The notes below the pieces were generated by a model that searched no databases, had not been told where the DNA came from, and saw only the letters and a list, made by a program, of their open reading frames with translations. Positions 43,868-52,752 of a stretch of DNA of 64,000 nt are shown here, piece after piece (positions within the stretch are counted from its first letter, which is position 1; every line of letters starts with the position of its first letter). The position numbers and the translations under genes are program-made. The DNA comes from Calditrichota bacterium (GTDB lineage Bacteria; Calditrichota; Calditrichia; RBG-13-44-9; J042): positions 36,336 to 100,335 of the forward strand of contig JAADJD010000017.1 in the NCBI GenBank assembly GCA_013150955.1. The letters run 5' to 3'.

Positions 43868-45107
43868 ACCGTGGCCATCGGACAACGGGCAGGCCGGCAC
43901 CCTTAGCCAGCACCTGGTGGCTTTCTGCCGGCTGCTCCGGGCGCATGGTGTCCAAACCGGCGTAGCCGATGCCATTGAGACGCTGAGAGCGCTACAATGG
44001 ATAGACATTGCCCAAAGGGATCAGTTTTACACCGCCCTGAAATTGTTGCTGGCCAAAAATCAACGGGAAGTGGAACTGTTTGACCGTTTATTTTGGGAAT
44101 TCTGGCTGCAAAAGCCGTCGCGGAAGAAAGCGACGCGGGAGGAAGAAACCTCCCGACAGTCGAAAGCACCACCAGCATCCTCCCGGCAAAAACAGGCCTG
44201 GGAACGTCAGATCTTAAACTGGGCCGATCCAGATCCTGCTGAAGACGAAATGTCCGTAGCCGGCTATAGCCCCATCCGGGTTCTGACTTACCGGGATTTC
44301 AGTCAATTCCGTTTCGATGAAATGCAGGAAATCATCAACCTGATCAACTGGATTGCCCGCAATCTGGCCGTTCAATTTGGCCGCCGATTGCGCCAGACAC
44401 ACCGATTTGACCGATTTGACTTTCGCCGCACCATTCGTCGCAATTTGCGTCGCGGGGGAGAGATTGTCGACCTCTCCTTTCAGACCCGAAAGCGCCAGAA
44501 ATTCCGCCTGCTGTTGCTGTGCGATGTCAGCAAATCCATGGAACTCTACAGTCGATTTTTGCTACAATTCATTTATGCCTTTCAGAATGTCTACCGCAGC
44601 ATCGAAACGTTTGTATTCAGCACCTCGATTCTTCGCATTAGCGAGATTTTGCGCCACGGGGACGCCCAAACGGTGCTGTCCCGCCTGGCAAGGGAGTTCC
44701 CGGAATGGTCGGGTGGCACCCGGATTGGAGAGTCGCTGGAGCAATTCCTTCAGCATTACAGTGGATTTTATCTGGACAGTCGCACCATCGTCATGATTTT
44801 GTCCGACGGCTGGGACACGGGTGAGGTGGAAAAACTTTCCTGTGCGATGGAAGAAATCCAACGACGATCGGCCTATGTTATCTGGTTAAACCCGTTAATG
44901 GGATATGAGGCGTATGAGCCCAGTTGTCGCGGCATGCAGGCTGCCCTGCCGTACGTGGACTTGCTGGCACCGGTTCACAATGTGGAAAGCCTCAAATCGC
45001 TGATCCACACGTTGATTCAAATGCGTCGGAAATCGGGTGTTTTAAAGCGCGCCCGTCGGGTGACTCATCTGGATCTTTCGATTCGCGAAAGGGGCAGTAT
45101 ATCTTGA
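43848..45107 (+). CDS. coxE: CoxE-type VWA-domain protein
   Basis: A 419-aa protein with a C-terminal von Willebrand A domain. The MIDAS motif DVSKS (226-230) in LLLCDVSKSMELYS and the TRIGESLEQF segment are typical of CoxE. The N-terminal part is helical and basic. It forms the usual MoxR-ATPase/VWA pair with coxD for activation of the molybdenum enzyme. The start is uncertain among ATGs at 43812, 43848 and 43854, all inside coxD; 43848 is the middle choice, as no RBS stands out. Confidence 0.88.
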   Translation: MTMLQNKPWPSDNGQAGTLSQHLVAFCRLLRAHGVQTGVADAIETLRALQWIDIAQRDQFYTALKLLLAKNQREVELFDRLFWEFWLQKPSRKKATREEETSRQSKAPPASSRQKQAWERQILNWADPDPAEDEMSVAGYSPIRVLTYRDFSQFRFDEMQEIINLINWIARNLAVQFGRRLRQTHRFDRFDFRRTIRRNLRRGGEIVDLSFQTRKRQKFRLLLLCDVSKSMELYSRFLLQFIYAFQNVYRSIETFVFSTSILRISEILRHGDAQTVLSRLAREFPEWSGGTRIGESLEQFLQHYSGFYLDSRTIVMILSDGWDTGEVEKLSCAMEEIQRRSAYVIWLNPLMGYEAYEPSCRGMQAALPYVDLLAPVHNVESLKSLIHTLIQMRRKSGVLKRARRVTHLDLSIRERGSIS

Positions 45108-45110
45108 ATT

Positions 45111-45287
45111 AAACCCAGATTACGCAGTAGCCTACGAATGACACGAATGAACACCAATAAAAAATAAAAATAATAAAATGCACTGGATTCTATCTGAATG
45201 AAAATGTTTTCCCGGGTATATTCGCTATTTAGTTGTTTTTTTCGAAATCATTCGCGTGATTCGTGGTTTAACGCTTTATTTGGGTTA
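45111..45287 (+). repeat. Interspersed element, full copy (forward)
   Basis: Begins AAACCCAGATTACGCAGTAG and ends GCTTTATTTGGGTT; a slightly long copy due to extra AAAAATAA in the left arm. It starts 3 bp after the coxE stop. Confidence 0.85.
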
Positions 45288-45388
45288 AATTTTTAACAGC
45301 ACAGCAATACGGATCGCTGTAAAAAGAAATGAATCCATTAGAGAATGTTGATTGATCGAGGAAAATTTTAGGTGATTTATTCGGGTTT

Positions 45389-46507
45389 ATGAAAGATTTT
45401 CAGGAAATATTGAGCACCTCGCAAGAATGGATTCGCCAGAAGCGGAAGGCGGTGATGGTCACCGTGGTGCGGGTGGCAGGAAGCACCTATCGTCGTCCGG
45501 GTGCCCGCATGTTGATTGACGCCTCCGGTGAAATGGTTGGCACGGTCAGCGGAGGGTGTCTGGAGGCTGACATCGCCGAACATGCCAAAAAGGTCATCGA
45601 ACAGCAGCAACCCGTTGTTTTAAAATACGATACGATGACCGACGATGGCGGCGTGTGGGGTCTGGGCAGCGGATGCAATGGCATTGTGGAGGTGTTGCTG
45701 GAACCCCTCACAAATCTGGTGCACAAAGAAGATTATTTTGCCTTCTTCCAGTCCATCCAGGCCGGGTACCAGCCTGGCTATTTTGTTACCGTGATCGCCG
45801 CACATGGTGAGCCGGCATATCCGGTGGGGTGCCACCTGGCCATTCATCCCGACGGCAGCGCGCTGGGAGAAATCACCCGTCCCGATTTGTTGGCCTTTGT
45901 TAAACTCAACCTGGAATTCCCGGAAGGGAAAACCTATCGACACCTGGAGTATGCAACCGAAAACGAGCGCTACGAATTACTGGTTGAGCAAATTGTTCCG
46001 CCACCGGAGCTGGTCATATTTGGTGCCGGACAGGACGCTGAACCGGTTGTTGAGCTGGCAGCTTTTTTGGGCTGGCGGGTGGTGGTGGTCGATCACCGTC
46101 CATTATTCGCTCAACCCGATCGTTTCCCTGCAGCCACCCAGGTCTTCCTGGAAGACTATGGGGCCTTTTTAACCAATCGCCCCATTCAACCTGAAAATCT
46201 GGTCATTATAATGACCCATCATTTTCTACATGATCTGACCATCCTGAAACACCTTTGCCAGCATCCACCGGCCTACATCGGGGTGCTGGGGCCCAGACGC
46301 CGGACACAGCAATTGCTGGATCAATTGAAGCAGGAAGGGGAATGGAACGAACAATTTCCAGATCGGTTGTTCAGTCCGGTGGGACTGGACATTGGTTCCG
46401 AAAGTCCCGAGGAAATTGCTCTGTCCATCATCTCCGAAATTCAGGCGGTGCGTGCGCGTCGCAATGGCGGATTCTTAAAATCCCGTAAGGGGCCCATCCA
46501 CCTCTGA
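45389..46507 (+). CDS. xdhC: XdhC/CoxF-family molybdoenzyme maturation protein
   Basis: A 372-aa XdhC-family protein. The N-terminal domain has AGSTYRRPGARMLI, TVSGGCLEAD and GLGSGCNG; the C-terminal Rossmann-like domain has LVIFGAGQDAEPVVELA and IGVLGPRRRT. XdhC binds and protects sulfurated Mo cofactor and hands it to the apoenzyme. It lies downstream of coxE, separated by an interspersed repeat and probably with its own promoter. AGGTGA is 13 bases before the ATG. Confidence 0.92.
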   Translation: MKDFQEILSTSQEWIRQKRKAVMVTVVRVAGSTYRRPGARMLIDASGEMVGTVSGGCLEADIAEHAKKVIEQQQPVVLKYDTMTDDGGVWGLGSGCNGIVEVLLEPLTNLVHKEDYFAFFQSIQAGYQPGYFVTVIAAHGEPAYPVGCHLAIHPDGSALGEITRPDLLAFVKLNLEFPEGKTYRHLEYATENERYELLVEQIVPPPELVIFGAGQDAEPVVELAAFLGWRVVVVDHRPLFAQPDRFPAATQVFLEDYGAFLTNRPIQPENLVIIMTHHFLHDLTILKHLCQHPPAYIGVLGPRRRTQQLLDQLKQEGEWNEQFPDRLFSPVGLDIGSESPEEIALSIISEIQAVRARRNGGFLKSRKGPIHL

Positions 46508-46516
46508 TAGGTTGGT

Positions 46517-46688
46517 AAAATCCAAATAATGCGTTAAACCGCGAATCACGCGAATGAAACCAAGACATATCCATAAAATTGCGAATAAACCACAAAACAC
46601 ATTTTCATCCAGATATCATCCAATGGATTTTATTATTCTTATTCGTTTTAATTCGTGTAATTCGCAGACTATTGTATAATCTGGGTTT
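46517..46688 (-). repeat. Interspersed element, full copy (reverse)
   Basis: Begins AAAATCCAAATAATGCGTTA and ends TGTATAATCTGGGTTT. Separates xdhC from the hicA gene. Confidence 0.85.
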
Positions 46689-46739
46689 ATAATAAATTTT
46701 GGGAAATTTTTATCAGATTAAAAAAATTTAAAATACTTA

Positions 46740-46994
46740 TCATTTAATCAATTTTAACCTGCGAAGGTCTTCTTCTTTCCAACCAATATCCTTAAATAAG
46801 CTTTGAAGGGTTTTAGGTCCATATGTTTTCTTTGGGTGGTGATGAATTGTTACGCGTTTACCGTTTGGTTTAAAATAAACCTGGATTGCTCCACGTTTGA
46901 CATCACGTTGCCAGCCGTCTTTTTCAAGAGCTTTTATTAATTCCTTTGAAGTGATATTTTTTAATTGATCCCAGATGTGTTTTGGAAAGGCCAT
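46740..46994 (-). CDS. hicA: HicA-family toxin
   Basis: An 84-aa HicA-like protein with ELIKALEKDGWQRD, KRVTIHHHPKKTYGP and DIGWKEEDLRRLKLIK. It belongs to the subgroup whose central motif reads KRGAIQVY instead of the classical GSH, so the catalytic His of canonical HicA is not in its usual place; the HHH of the next strand may substitute. The gene starts directly after the hicB stop. The region is clearly more AT-rich than its neighbours, suggesting transfer. Confidence 0.85.
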   Translation of the reverse strand: MAFPKHIWDQLKNITSKELIKALEKDGWQRDVKRGAIQVYFKPNGKRVTIHHHPKKTYGPKTLQSLFKDIGWKEEDLRRLKLIK

Positions 46995-47276
46995 TTAGGC
47001 ATATATGAACATTTTTTCGATATCTTTTTCATTTTCATTAAATTCCTTTACATCTTCTTCATCCAAAACGATATGAATTGGAATGGATTCACCATGTTTT
47101 ATAATGGAATCAATATATGCCGTCAAGGCGTCGGCCATTAGTGCCTCAGCTTCGGCCTTCGTTTTGCCATAAACATGCACCCCTTTCAATGCAGGGGTGT
47201 ATCCATGATAACCTTCACCATCCGCTTCGATAATGACTGGTATTTCTAATTTTAATTTCCTTCTCCTGCCGAACAT
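46995..47276 (-). CDS. hicB: HicB-family antitoxin
   Basis: A 93-aa HicB-like antitoxin with the partial RNase H fold: PVIIEADGEGYHGYTPALKG and KTKAEAEALMADALTAYIDS. No extra DNA-binding domain is evident beyond the C-terminal acidic tail, so autoregulation is uncertain. It is upstream of hicA in the minus-strand operon, with zero spacing. RBS AGGTAGAG precedes the ATG at 47276. Confidence 0.87.
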   Translation of the reverse strand: MFGRRRKLKLEIPVIIEADGEGYHGYTPALKGVHVYGKTKAEAEALMADALTAYIDSIIKHGESIPIHIVLDEEDVKEFNENEKDIEKMFIYA

Positions 47277-47316
47277 GGCACTCTACCTATTTTATTTTGA
47301 TTAAATAAACGTCTAC

Positions 47317-47481
47317 TTAAAAGTAAATCTTTAGAAGGGAATCGTGTTGTAATAAGTCACAAACAATGGCATACCTTTTTAGGTCTCTTGCATCGTCCAT
47401 TGTCCAAATATTGCTTTTTTCAATCCTTTCTTTTAATAAATATACAACTGCCGGCAGAAAAGGGCAAGATGCGGTAAATAT
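47317..47481 (-). pseudogene. Possible truncated coding remnant upstream of hicB
   Basis: An open frame with no proper start reads like protein (AVVYLLKERIEKSNIWTMDD, then RYAIVCDLLQHD) and ends at a TAA at 47317. It is AT-rich like hicBA. Its 5' side ends a few bases from a repeat fragment. It may be the 3' remnant of a gene lost from the island; the family is not recognised. The gap 47277-47601 contains nothing else but the repeat. Confidence 0.3.
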
Positions 47482-47491
47482 TTATTAAAAA

Positions 47492-47603
47492 AATTTGTAG
47501 GCTATTGCATAATCTGGATTCATTCGCGTCATATGCGGTTTAAGGCTTTATTTTTATCCATGTTAATTCGTATAATTCACAGGCGAATACCAGATTTGGG
47601 TTT
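47492..47603 (-). repeat. Composite of three half elements
   Basis: Successive arms TTTGTAGGCTATTGCATAAT, CATTCGCGTCATATGCGGTT and TTAATTCGTATAATTCACAG, ending GATTTGGGTTT, with no intact centre. Confidence 0.65.
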
Positions 47604-48657
47604 ATTCTGGTGTTCTCCTGCGAGCATTCCGCACGGCAACAATCTGGGCCATAATGGAAAGCGCAATTTCCGATGGATTCCGGGCGTCGATGTCCAGTCC
47701 AACCGGTGCATGGATTCGGGAGATGTCCTCCCGGGTAAACCCGGCCTCCAGTAGACGATTCACCCGCTTTTCATGGGTGCGCTGACTTCCCAGGGCACCA
47801 ATGTATGCTACTGGACTTTTCAACAGGATATGCAACGCCGGATCGTCGATTTTAGGGTCGTGGGTTAAGGTGACCGCATAGGTGTCTTCGTGCAGGGGCA
47901 CTTCTTTCAGTGCTTCCTGCGGCCAGCGGTCGTCCAGCACATCCGGCTGCCTGTCAAATCGCTCGGTAGATGTAAAGATGCGCCGGGGATCGATCACCAC
48001 CGTTCGGAAACCCAGTTCCTGTGCAAAATTAATCAGGGGAATGGAAATGTGGGCAGCTCCAATCAGCAGTAGCACCGGTTGTCGGGAAAAATAATGGCAA
48101 AAAATTTCTTCGCCATCGATATCGATTTGCTGGCTTGTTCGTTCCTGCCAGCTGCGGAGAACCGCATTGCGGAGTGGGGATGGGAGAGGGGAGTCGACCG
48201 TTCCATCGGTGATGGCCTCCGGGGTAATCAAAAGGTGGCGGTGATTTTGCGGTGGCAACCAGGTTAACAGCAAAGCCGGTTCGTTGGTGATCATGGCCTG
48301 CTCCAGTTGCTGCCAGATGGATCGATCTTCAGATCGCCCGGTAAATAGAAAGTGCGGTTCCACCAGTACCCGAACGCGTCCTCCACAGGAAAGCCCCACC
48401 GACCAGGCGCGCTCGTCACTGACCCCGAATTCCAGAACCCGGGGCTGTCCGTCTGCAAACACCGATTCGGCTTCCTGAATCACGGCGCCCTCAATGCATC
48501 CGCCGCTTACGGAACCCGCTACCAGTAAATCATCCCGGATCAACATCACCGATCCCGTTTCCCGCGGGGACGATCCCCAGGTCGCGATTACCCTTGCCAT
48601 TACCACGCGGCGCCCATCCGCTAACCAGCGCTGAAGTATCGGGAACACATCACGCAT
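47602..48657 (-). CDS. XdhC-family protein, second paralog
   Basis: A 351-aa XdhC-family protein, distinct from that at 45389. The N-terminal domain has TWGSSPRETGSVMLI and SVSGGCIEGAV; the C-terminal domain has LLLIGAAHISIPLINFA and YIGALGSQRTHEKR, plus APVGLDIDARNPSEIALSIM. Presumably another Mo-cofactor insertion factor for the same or another hydroxylase. ATG 48657 is preferred (GGGAGA upstream) over TTG 48663. It converges on the hicBA island side. Confidence 0.9.
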   Translation of the reverse strand: MRDVFPILQRWLADGRRVVMARVIATWGSSPRETGSVMLIRDDLLVAGSVSGGCIEGAVIQEAESVFADGQPRVLEFGVSDERAWSVGLSCGGRVRVLVEPHFLFTGRSEDRSIWQQLEQAMITNEPALLLTWLPPQNHRHLLITPEAITDGTVDSPLPSPLRNAVLRSWQERTSQQIDIDGEEIFCHYFSRQPVLLLIGAAHISIPLINFAQELGFRTVVIDPRRIFTSTERFDRQPDVLDDRWPQEALKEVPLHEDTYAVTLTHDPKIDDPALHILLKSPVAYIGALGSQRTHEKRVNRLLEAGFTREDISRIHAPVGLDIDARNPSEIALSIMAQIVAVRNARRRTPE

Positions 48658-48853
48658 TTGCAAAATCTCCCATCATCACCCGCCTTAAAAATAGAAGCAT
48701 TCCCGTTCCGCCACAAGGAAAAGTTTACCGGGTAGCCTGAAACGGAAAAGCAGCCCCGTGTGGTTTTCCTGTCGGTCAAGTTTTCTTTCAACTTGATTAA
48801 ATTTTCACAAAAACCTAAATTGGACACGCAATGGGAAAAGCTGGAGGACTGTC

Positions 48854-49084
48854 ATGCCGAAACGGTTTAAGGATCTGAAAGAAGGGGAATGCTTTCGCCT
48901 GGTAGAAAACCCGATTCTTTATTACGGAGAGCCCGTTACCCTGGTTAAGATCCCGGTGTTGCGCAATTACTTTCGAACCACAGGATATGTGCGAAATGCC
49001 CGCTTAAAAGAAGCGCATCGGGTACCATTACAAAAATACTACCACATTAAAGACGATGCTCTGGTGGAAGTGGTAGAAGATTAA
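48854..49084 (+). CDS. Small basic protein of unknown function
   Basis: A 76-aa soluble protein (LKEGECFRLVENPILYYGEP) rich in Arg, Lys, Tyr and Val, with a beta-strand pattern suggestive of a small barrel. I recognise no family. The start is ATG with CTGGAGGAC. It is divergent from the XdhC paralog and followed by the thioesterase gene after 82 bp. The RBS and codon pattern support it as real. Confidence 0.6.
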   Translation: MPKRFKDLKEGECFRLVENPILYYGEPVTLVKIPVLRNYFRTTGYVRNARLKEAHRVPLQKYYHIKDDALVEVVED

Positions 49085-49166
49085 TCAAGATTTGAATATT
49101 TAACCACAACGAAAATCCAAAATAAACGCCACTAAAAATAAATAGTTGAAGTCGGAAGGGAACCTG

Positions 49167-49664
49167 ATGCCATCTCGATTGGATACCCGTAAATTGGAAA
49201 AGCCCATTCAGGAATATTATCCCGACGAACTGGCCCATTGTTATGGATGCGGTCGATTGAATCCTCATGGCTTACAGATCAAGAGTTACTGGAATGGAAA
49301 GGAAGCGGTGGCGTATTTCAGGCCACGTCCGTATCACACTGCGATTCCCGGATTTGTGTACGGGGGATTAATTGCTTCTTTAATTGATTGTCACGGCACC
49401 GGCACGGCAGCCGCCGCTGCCTATCAGGCGCAGGGGCGAATCCCGGGAAAGCCACCCCATTTACGCTTTGTGACTGCCTCCTTACAGGTCAACTATCTGA
49501 AGCCCACTCCCATCGACTGTGAACTGAAACTTATTGCCCGGCCGTCCGAGATCAAAGGACGCAAGGTAATTGTCGATGTGGAATTGTGGGCAAATGACGA
49601 GAAATGCGCAACCGGGCGGGTCATTGCAGTTCAATTACCCGAATCCATGGCATCTGGACAATGA
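49167..49664 (+). CDS. PaaI-type hotdog thioesterase
   Basis: A 165-aa hotdog-fold thioesterase with HCYGCGRLNPHGLQI, GFVYGGLIASLIDCHGTGT and LQVNYLKPTPID. This arrangement fits PaaI-like acyl-CoA thioesterases, with the Asp of IDCHG as the likely catalytic residue. The substrate is unknown. ATG 49167 is chosen for GGAAGGGAA; an upstream TTG in frame lacks an RBS. The gap after it (49665-50011) contains only repeats and unassigned sequence. Confidence 0.85.
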   Translation: MPSRLDTRKLEKPIQEYYPDELAHCYGCGRLNPHGLQIKSYWNGKEAVAYFRPRPYHTAIPGFVYGGLIASLIDCHGTGTAAAAAYQAQGRIPGKPPHLRFVTASLQVNYLKPTPIDCELKLIARPSEIKGRKVIVDVELWANDEKCATGRVIAVQLPESMASGQ

Positions 49665-49786
49665 GGTTGCGGCTGGAATCGTAACTGGCAAACCTTGCCC
49701 GGCGATCGAAGATTTGAATCTGCACGCAAGTCCCAGTGTTCCCACATTCGAACACGAACTCAGCGAACTAAAGACTATCTATAAAC

Positions 49787-50003
49787 CTGTGGATTACAGG
49801 AATTAACGCGAATAAAAATAATGAAATACAATTGATCCCAAATAAAGCGTTAAACCGCGAATCACGCGAATGAAACCAAAAATATCTACAAAATCTCGAA
49901 TAAACCCTGGAACACATTTTCATTCAGACACAATCCAATGTATTTTATTGGTTTTATTTGTGTTAATTCGTGTCATTCGTAGGCCACTGCTTAATCTGGG
50001 TTA
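49787..50003 (-). repeat. Half element plus full interspersed element (reverse)
   Basis: A half arm (AGGAATTAACGCGAATAAA) at 49787-49832, then a full copy from ATCCCAAATAAAGCGTTAAA to CACTGCTTAATCTGGGTT. Confidence 0.8.
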
Positions 50004-50011
50004 AAAATATA

Positions 50012-51025
50012 TTACGGATTCATCTTTAAAACCATCCGGTAACGTGCCGCTCCCTGACGCACTTTATCAATAGCTGCGTTAATCCGGGACACTGGAACCA
50101 CCTCCGTCTTCGCCGTAATGTCATGGAGCGCAGCAAACCGCAACATCTGCATGATCTGGTGACGACTCCCGATCGTGGATGCGCAAACCACAAGATGTCC
50201 TTCTAACAGGTGAGCAGGGGAGAAATTTAACGGTTCACCGGGAGCACCGACAAAGCACAATTTTCCCCGGGGACGCAACAACAGTAAAAATTGTTTCCAG
50301 TCCAGCGGATGATAAACGGTGGACAGGATAAAGTCAAAATATCGTCGATAGGATTTGAATTGTTCTCTATTGTCCAGTTGAATAAAGTGGTGGGCGCCAA
50401 GTTGTTTTACCTCCCGCGCTTTTTCAGGGGAGTGGGATATAGCGGCCACCTCGCAGCCCAGAGCACGCGCGAATTGAATGGCCAGATGTCCCAGTCCACC
50501 CACACCCACCACCGCCACTCGATCTCCGGCAGTAACCTGCCAGGTAACCAGCGGCGAATAGACGGTAATCCCCGCACACAGCAGCGGTGCCGCGACTTCA
50601 GGGGATAGCGATTCTGGCAGGGGAAAGGCAAACCGGCTATCCACCATGAGGCGCTCTGCAAATCCACCGGGTCGGCCCACACAGGTGGCCTCTTCCTGCG
50701 CACATAGGTTTTCCCAACCGGACGCGCACCATTCACAATGCAGGCAACTGCCGGACTGCCAACCCACGCCAACGCGCTGTCCCACCTTCAAATGGCGCAC
50801 TTCCGGGCCACACCGAACAACCGTGCCTACCACTTCGTGACCGGGAACCAGGGGATAGGCGCTGATGCCCCAATCGTTGTCAATCAAATGCACATCGCTA
50901 TGGCAGATGCCGCAATATTCCACCTGAATGTCCACCTCGAAAGGGCGCAACTGATCCGGAAGAGGTAGCGATATAGCTTCCAGTCTGGCGCCCGGTTCGG
51001 ACGCTGCGTAGGCCTGATAATTCAT
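50012..51025 (-). CDS. Zinc-dependent alcohol dehydrogenase (CAD-like)
   Basis: A 337-aa medium-chain dehydrogenase. Catalytic zinc ligands are Cys38 (CGICHSD), His63 (GHEVVG) and Cys150; structural zinc ligands Cys94, 97, 100 and 108. The Rossmann motif is GVGGLGH (174-180). It matches the NADP-dependent cinnamyl alcohol/YahK-like aldehyde reductases. ATG 51025 is chosen for TCAGGAGGATT; an in-frame extension of 20 residues has no RBS. Upstream is a long AT-rich inverted repeat that may be its operator. Confidence 0.92.
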   Translation of the reverse strand: MNYQAYAASEPGARLEAISLPLPDQLRPFEVDIQVEYCGICHSDVHLIDNDWGISAYPLVPGHEVVGTVVRCGPEVRHLKVGQRVGVGWQSGSCLHCEWCASGWENLCAQEEATCVGRPGGFAERLMVDSRFAFPLPESLSPEVAAPLLCAGITVYSPLVTWQVTAGDRVAVVGVGGLGHLAIQFARALGCEVAAISHSPEKAREVKQLGAHHFIQLDNREQFKSYRRYFDFILSTVYHPLDWKQFLLLLRPRGKLCFVGAPGEPLNFSPAHLLEGHLVVCASTIGSRHQIMQMLRFAALHDITAKTEVVPVSRINAAIDKVRQGAARYRMVLKMNP

Positions 51026-51159
51026 TTTAATCCTCCTGAGTGTACGTACTGGCGGAAAATAAAAATGAAATGTCTTCCGGGGCAATGGTTATTTATGTTA
51101 TGACGGGAAGATGGAAAAAAGAGTTGTAACGTCTTTTGAGCATAGGATGAACGCGCATT

Positions 51160-51192
51160 ACAAGTCCTATAATATATATTATGTAAACTTGT
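51160..51192. promoter_or_regulatory. AT-rich inverted repeat upstream of the alcohol dehydrogenase
   Basis: ACAAGT (51160-51165) and ACTTGT (51187-51192) bracket a palindromic ATAATATATATTAT core. It lies 135 bp before the dehydrogenase start and could be an operator overlapping a promoter. Confidence 0.4.
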
Positions 51193-51238
51193 ATTTACGC
51201 CAATTTCCCCTATCCCTACAACAAGACCTCAACCCCAT

Positions 51239-52324
51239 TTAAGTCAGTGAAAACGGTTGCTTGTGCTTCAGAAGAATTTTCTCCATTAAATGGAACTGTT
51301 TCAAATAAGGTGAAATTTCGTCTATGTCGCGGATGAAATCTTCAAACGAATAGTTTGATACCCTGGCCATCAGCTCATTCAATAAATCATTAAACAGCAT
51401 CAGTAAATATTCACTCTGCTCCCCCTGAATATCGGTGTGGAAACTGAATTTTTCCTGAGAATCTCCCTTAAAATGAAGTTCTTGCAGTGCGGGAAACAGC
51501 TCCCGGTATTCCCCAAACTTGGCTTCAAAAATCTGATGAATCACCTCTTCATCCAATTTATCCTGAAAGATGTGGTATAGAAAATAAAATAAATCCGTGA
51601 ACACGTCTTTTAGAGATAATTCGTGAGGATTATCCAGGGCAGCTATAAAATGATGAAAATCCGATGGATGAATCAACGCCTGCTCCACAATAAAATGACC
51701 GTCTGGAAGCTGATTTACATACTCGGTAATCTGCTCCACCGTTTCCCCGGATGCAATCACCTCCTGAATCTTTCCCCGTTGCCACTTTAACAACACTGTT
51801 TTGGAGCGCGGCGTCTGAATCAACACGACCCCTGTAAAATGCTTTTGCTGTAAATAAATCTTCAAAGTTTCGAAGGTGCAATCGGATAAATCCCCCTCCA
51901 GCACCCGTGCATACGCCGAAAAAACTGTCTCCGTTTTAAACGGGATTCGGGCATGATCGAGAAATGTTTTCAGAAATTCATCCGAATTGCCATTTACAGG
52001 GCGTTGACACACGTACACCTGCTCAAGGCCTGCCTCCTTAAAAAACGGCTGAATCGCCTCGGTTTCGTCCAATACAAATACGGGTATGCTGGAACGCTGG
52101 AATACATGTCGCAACGCAAACAATGTCTCAAAACCATCCTTCAGTTCTGCAGGATTGTCCAGAATCAGTCCTACAACAGACCCATTGGTCTCCAGTAACA
52201 GGCGTCCCAAATCCTCGCAATGGGTTCGGGGGTAGCAATCGAAACCCAGTTGGGAAAGTTGATGGCACAAATGGGTTAAAACAGATGGCTGGCGTGAGAT
52301 GACAATGACTTGACCTAAGGACAC
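51239..52324 (-). CDS. Receiver-like / DUF4388 (PATAN) regulatory protein
   Basis: A 361-aa soluble protein. The N-terminal 115 residues look like a response-regulator receiver fold (VIVISRQPSVLTHLCHQL ... GLILDNP ... VFVLDE). The phosphoacceptor position reads LDN, so Asp may be present but the acidic pocket is weak. Residues about 140-230 are a DUF4388/PATAN domain (LEGDLSDCTFETLKIYLQQ ... LKWQRGKIQEV). The rest is helical. Signalling or motility regulation is plausible. The start is GTG with AAAGGAGACAGG. Confidence 0.75.
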   Translation of the reverse strand: MSLGQVIVISRQPSVLTHLCHQLSQLGFDCYPRTHCEDLGRLLLETNGSVVGLILDNPAELKDGFETLFALRHVFQRSSIPVFVLDETEAIQPFFKEAGLEQVYVCQRPVNGNSDEFLKTFLDHARIPFKTETVFSAYARVLEGDLSDCTFETLKIYLQQKHFTGVVLIQTPRSKTVLLKWQRGKIQEVIASGETVEQITEYVNQLPDGHFIVEQALIHPSDFHHFIAALDNPHELSLKDVFTDLFYFLYHIFQDKLDEEVIHQIFEAKFGEYRELFPALQELHFKGDSQEKFSFHTDIQGEQSEYLLMLFNDLLNELMARVSNYSFEDFIRDIDEISPYLKQFHLMEKILLKHKQPFSLT

Positions 52325-52465
52325 TTCCCTGTCTCCTTTTTTAATTTTCAGTTAAATGGGATTATCGACCGGTCACAGGACTTTGGTTAGGGAGAAAATA
52401 TTTTGGAAGCTTTCCGCAATTCTCCCGGAAATAGAAACAAATCATTAATTAGTCCTACTATACTT

Positions 52466-52636
52466 TTACCCAAATTATGCAATAAACCGCGAATCAAGCG
52501 AATAAAACCAAAAAATATCTACAAAATCGCGAATAAACCCTGGAACACATCTTCATCCAGACACAATCCAATGTATTTTATTGGTTTTATTTGTGTGAAT
52601 TCGTGTCATTCGTAGGCTATCGCATAATCTGGGTTT
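52466..52636 (-). repeat. Interspersed element, full copy (reverse)
   Basis: Begins TTACCCAAATTATGCAATAA and ends CGCATAATCTGGGTTT. In the gap 52325-52752. Confidence 0.85.
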
Positions 52637-52696
52637 ATTATTTTCGTTCAGGTTAATTCGTGTGATTCGTAGGTGAGTGCATAATCAGGGATTAAA
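52637..52696 (-). repeat. Half element (single arm, reverse)
   Basis: Extra arm TTAATTCGTGTGATTCGTAG ... GCATAATCAGGGA fused to the preceding copy. Confidence 0.7.
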
Positions 52697-52752
52697 AATT
52701 AAATATGTGATTATGGTGATGACAAGGCATATTCGGAGATGCGGATATGCGA

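Noticed and set aside
48854-49084. Membership of the 76-aa protein in a toxin-antitoxin pair
   Set aside because: No partner gene and no recognisable motif; the nearby hicBA is a separate unit.
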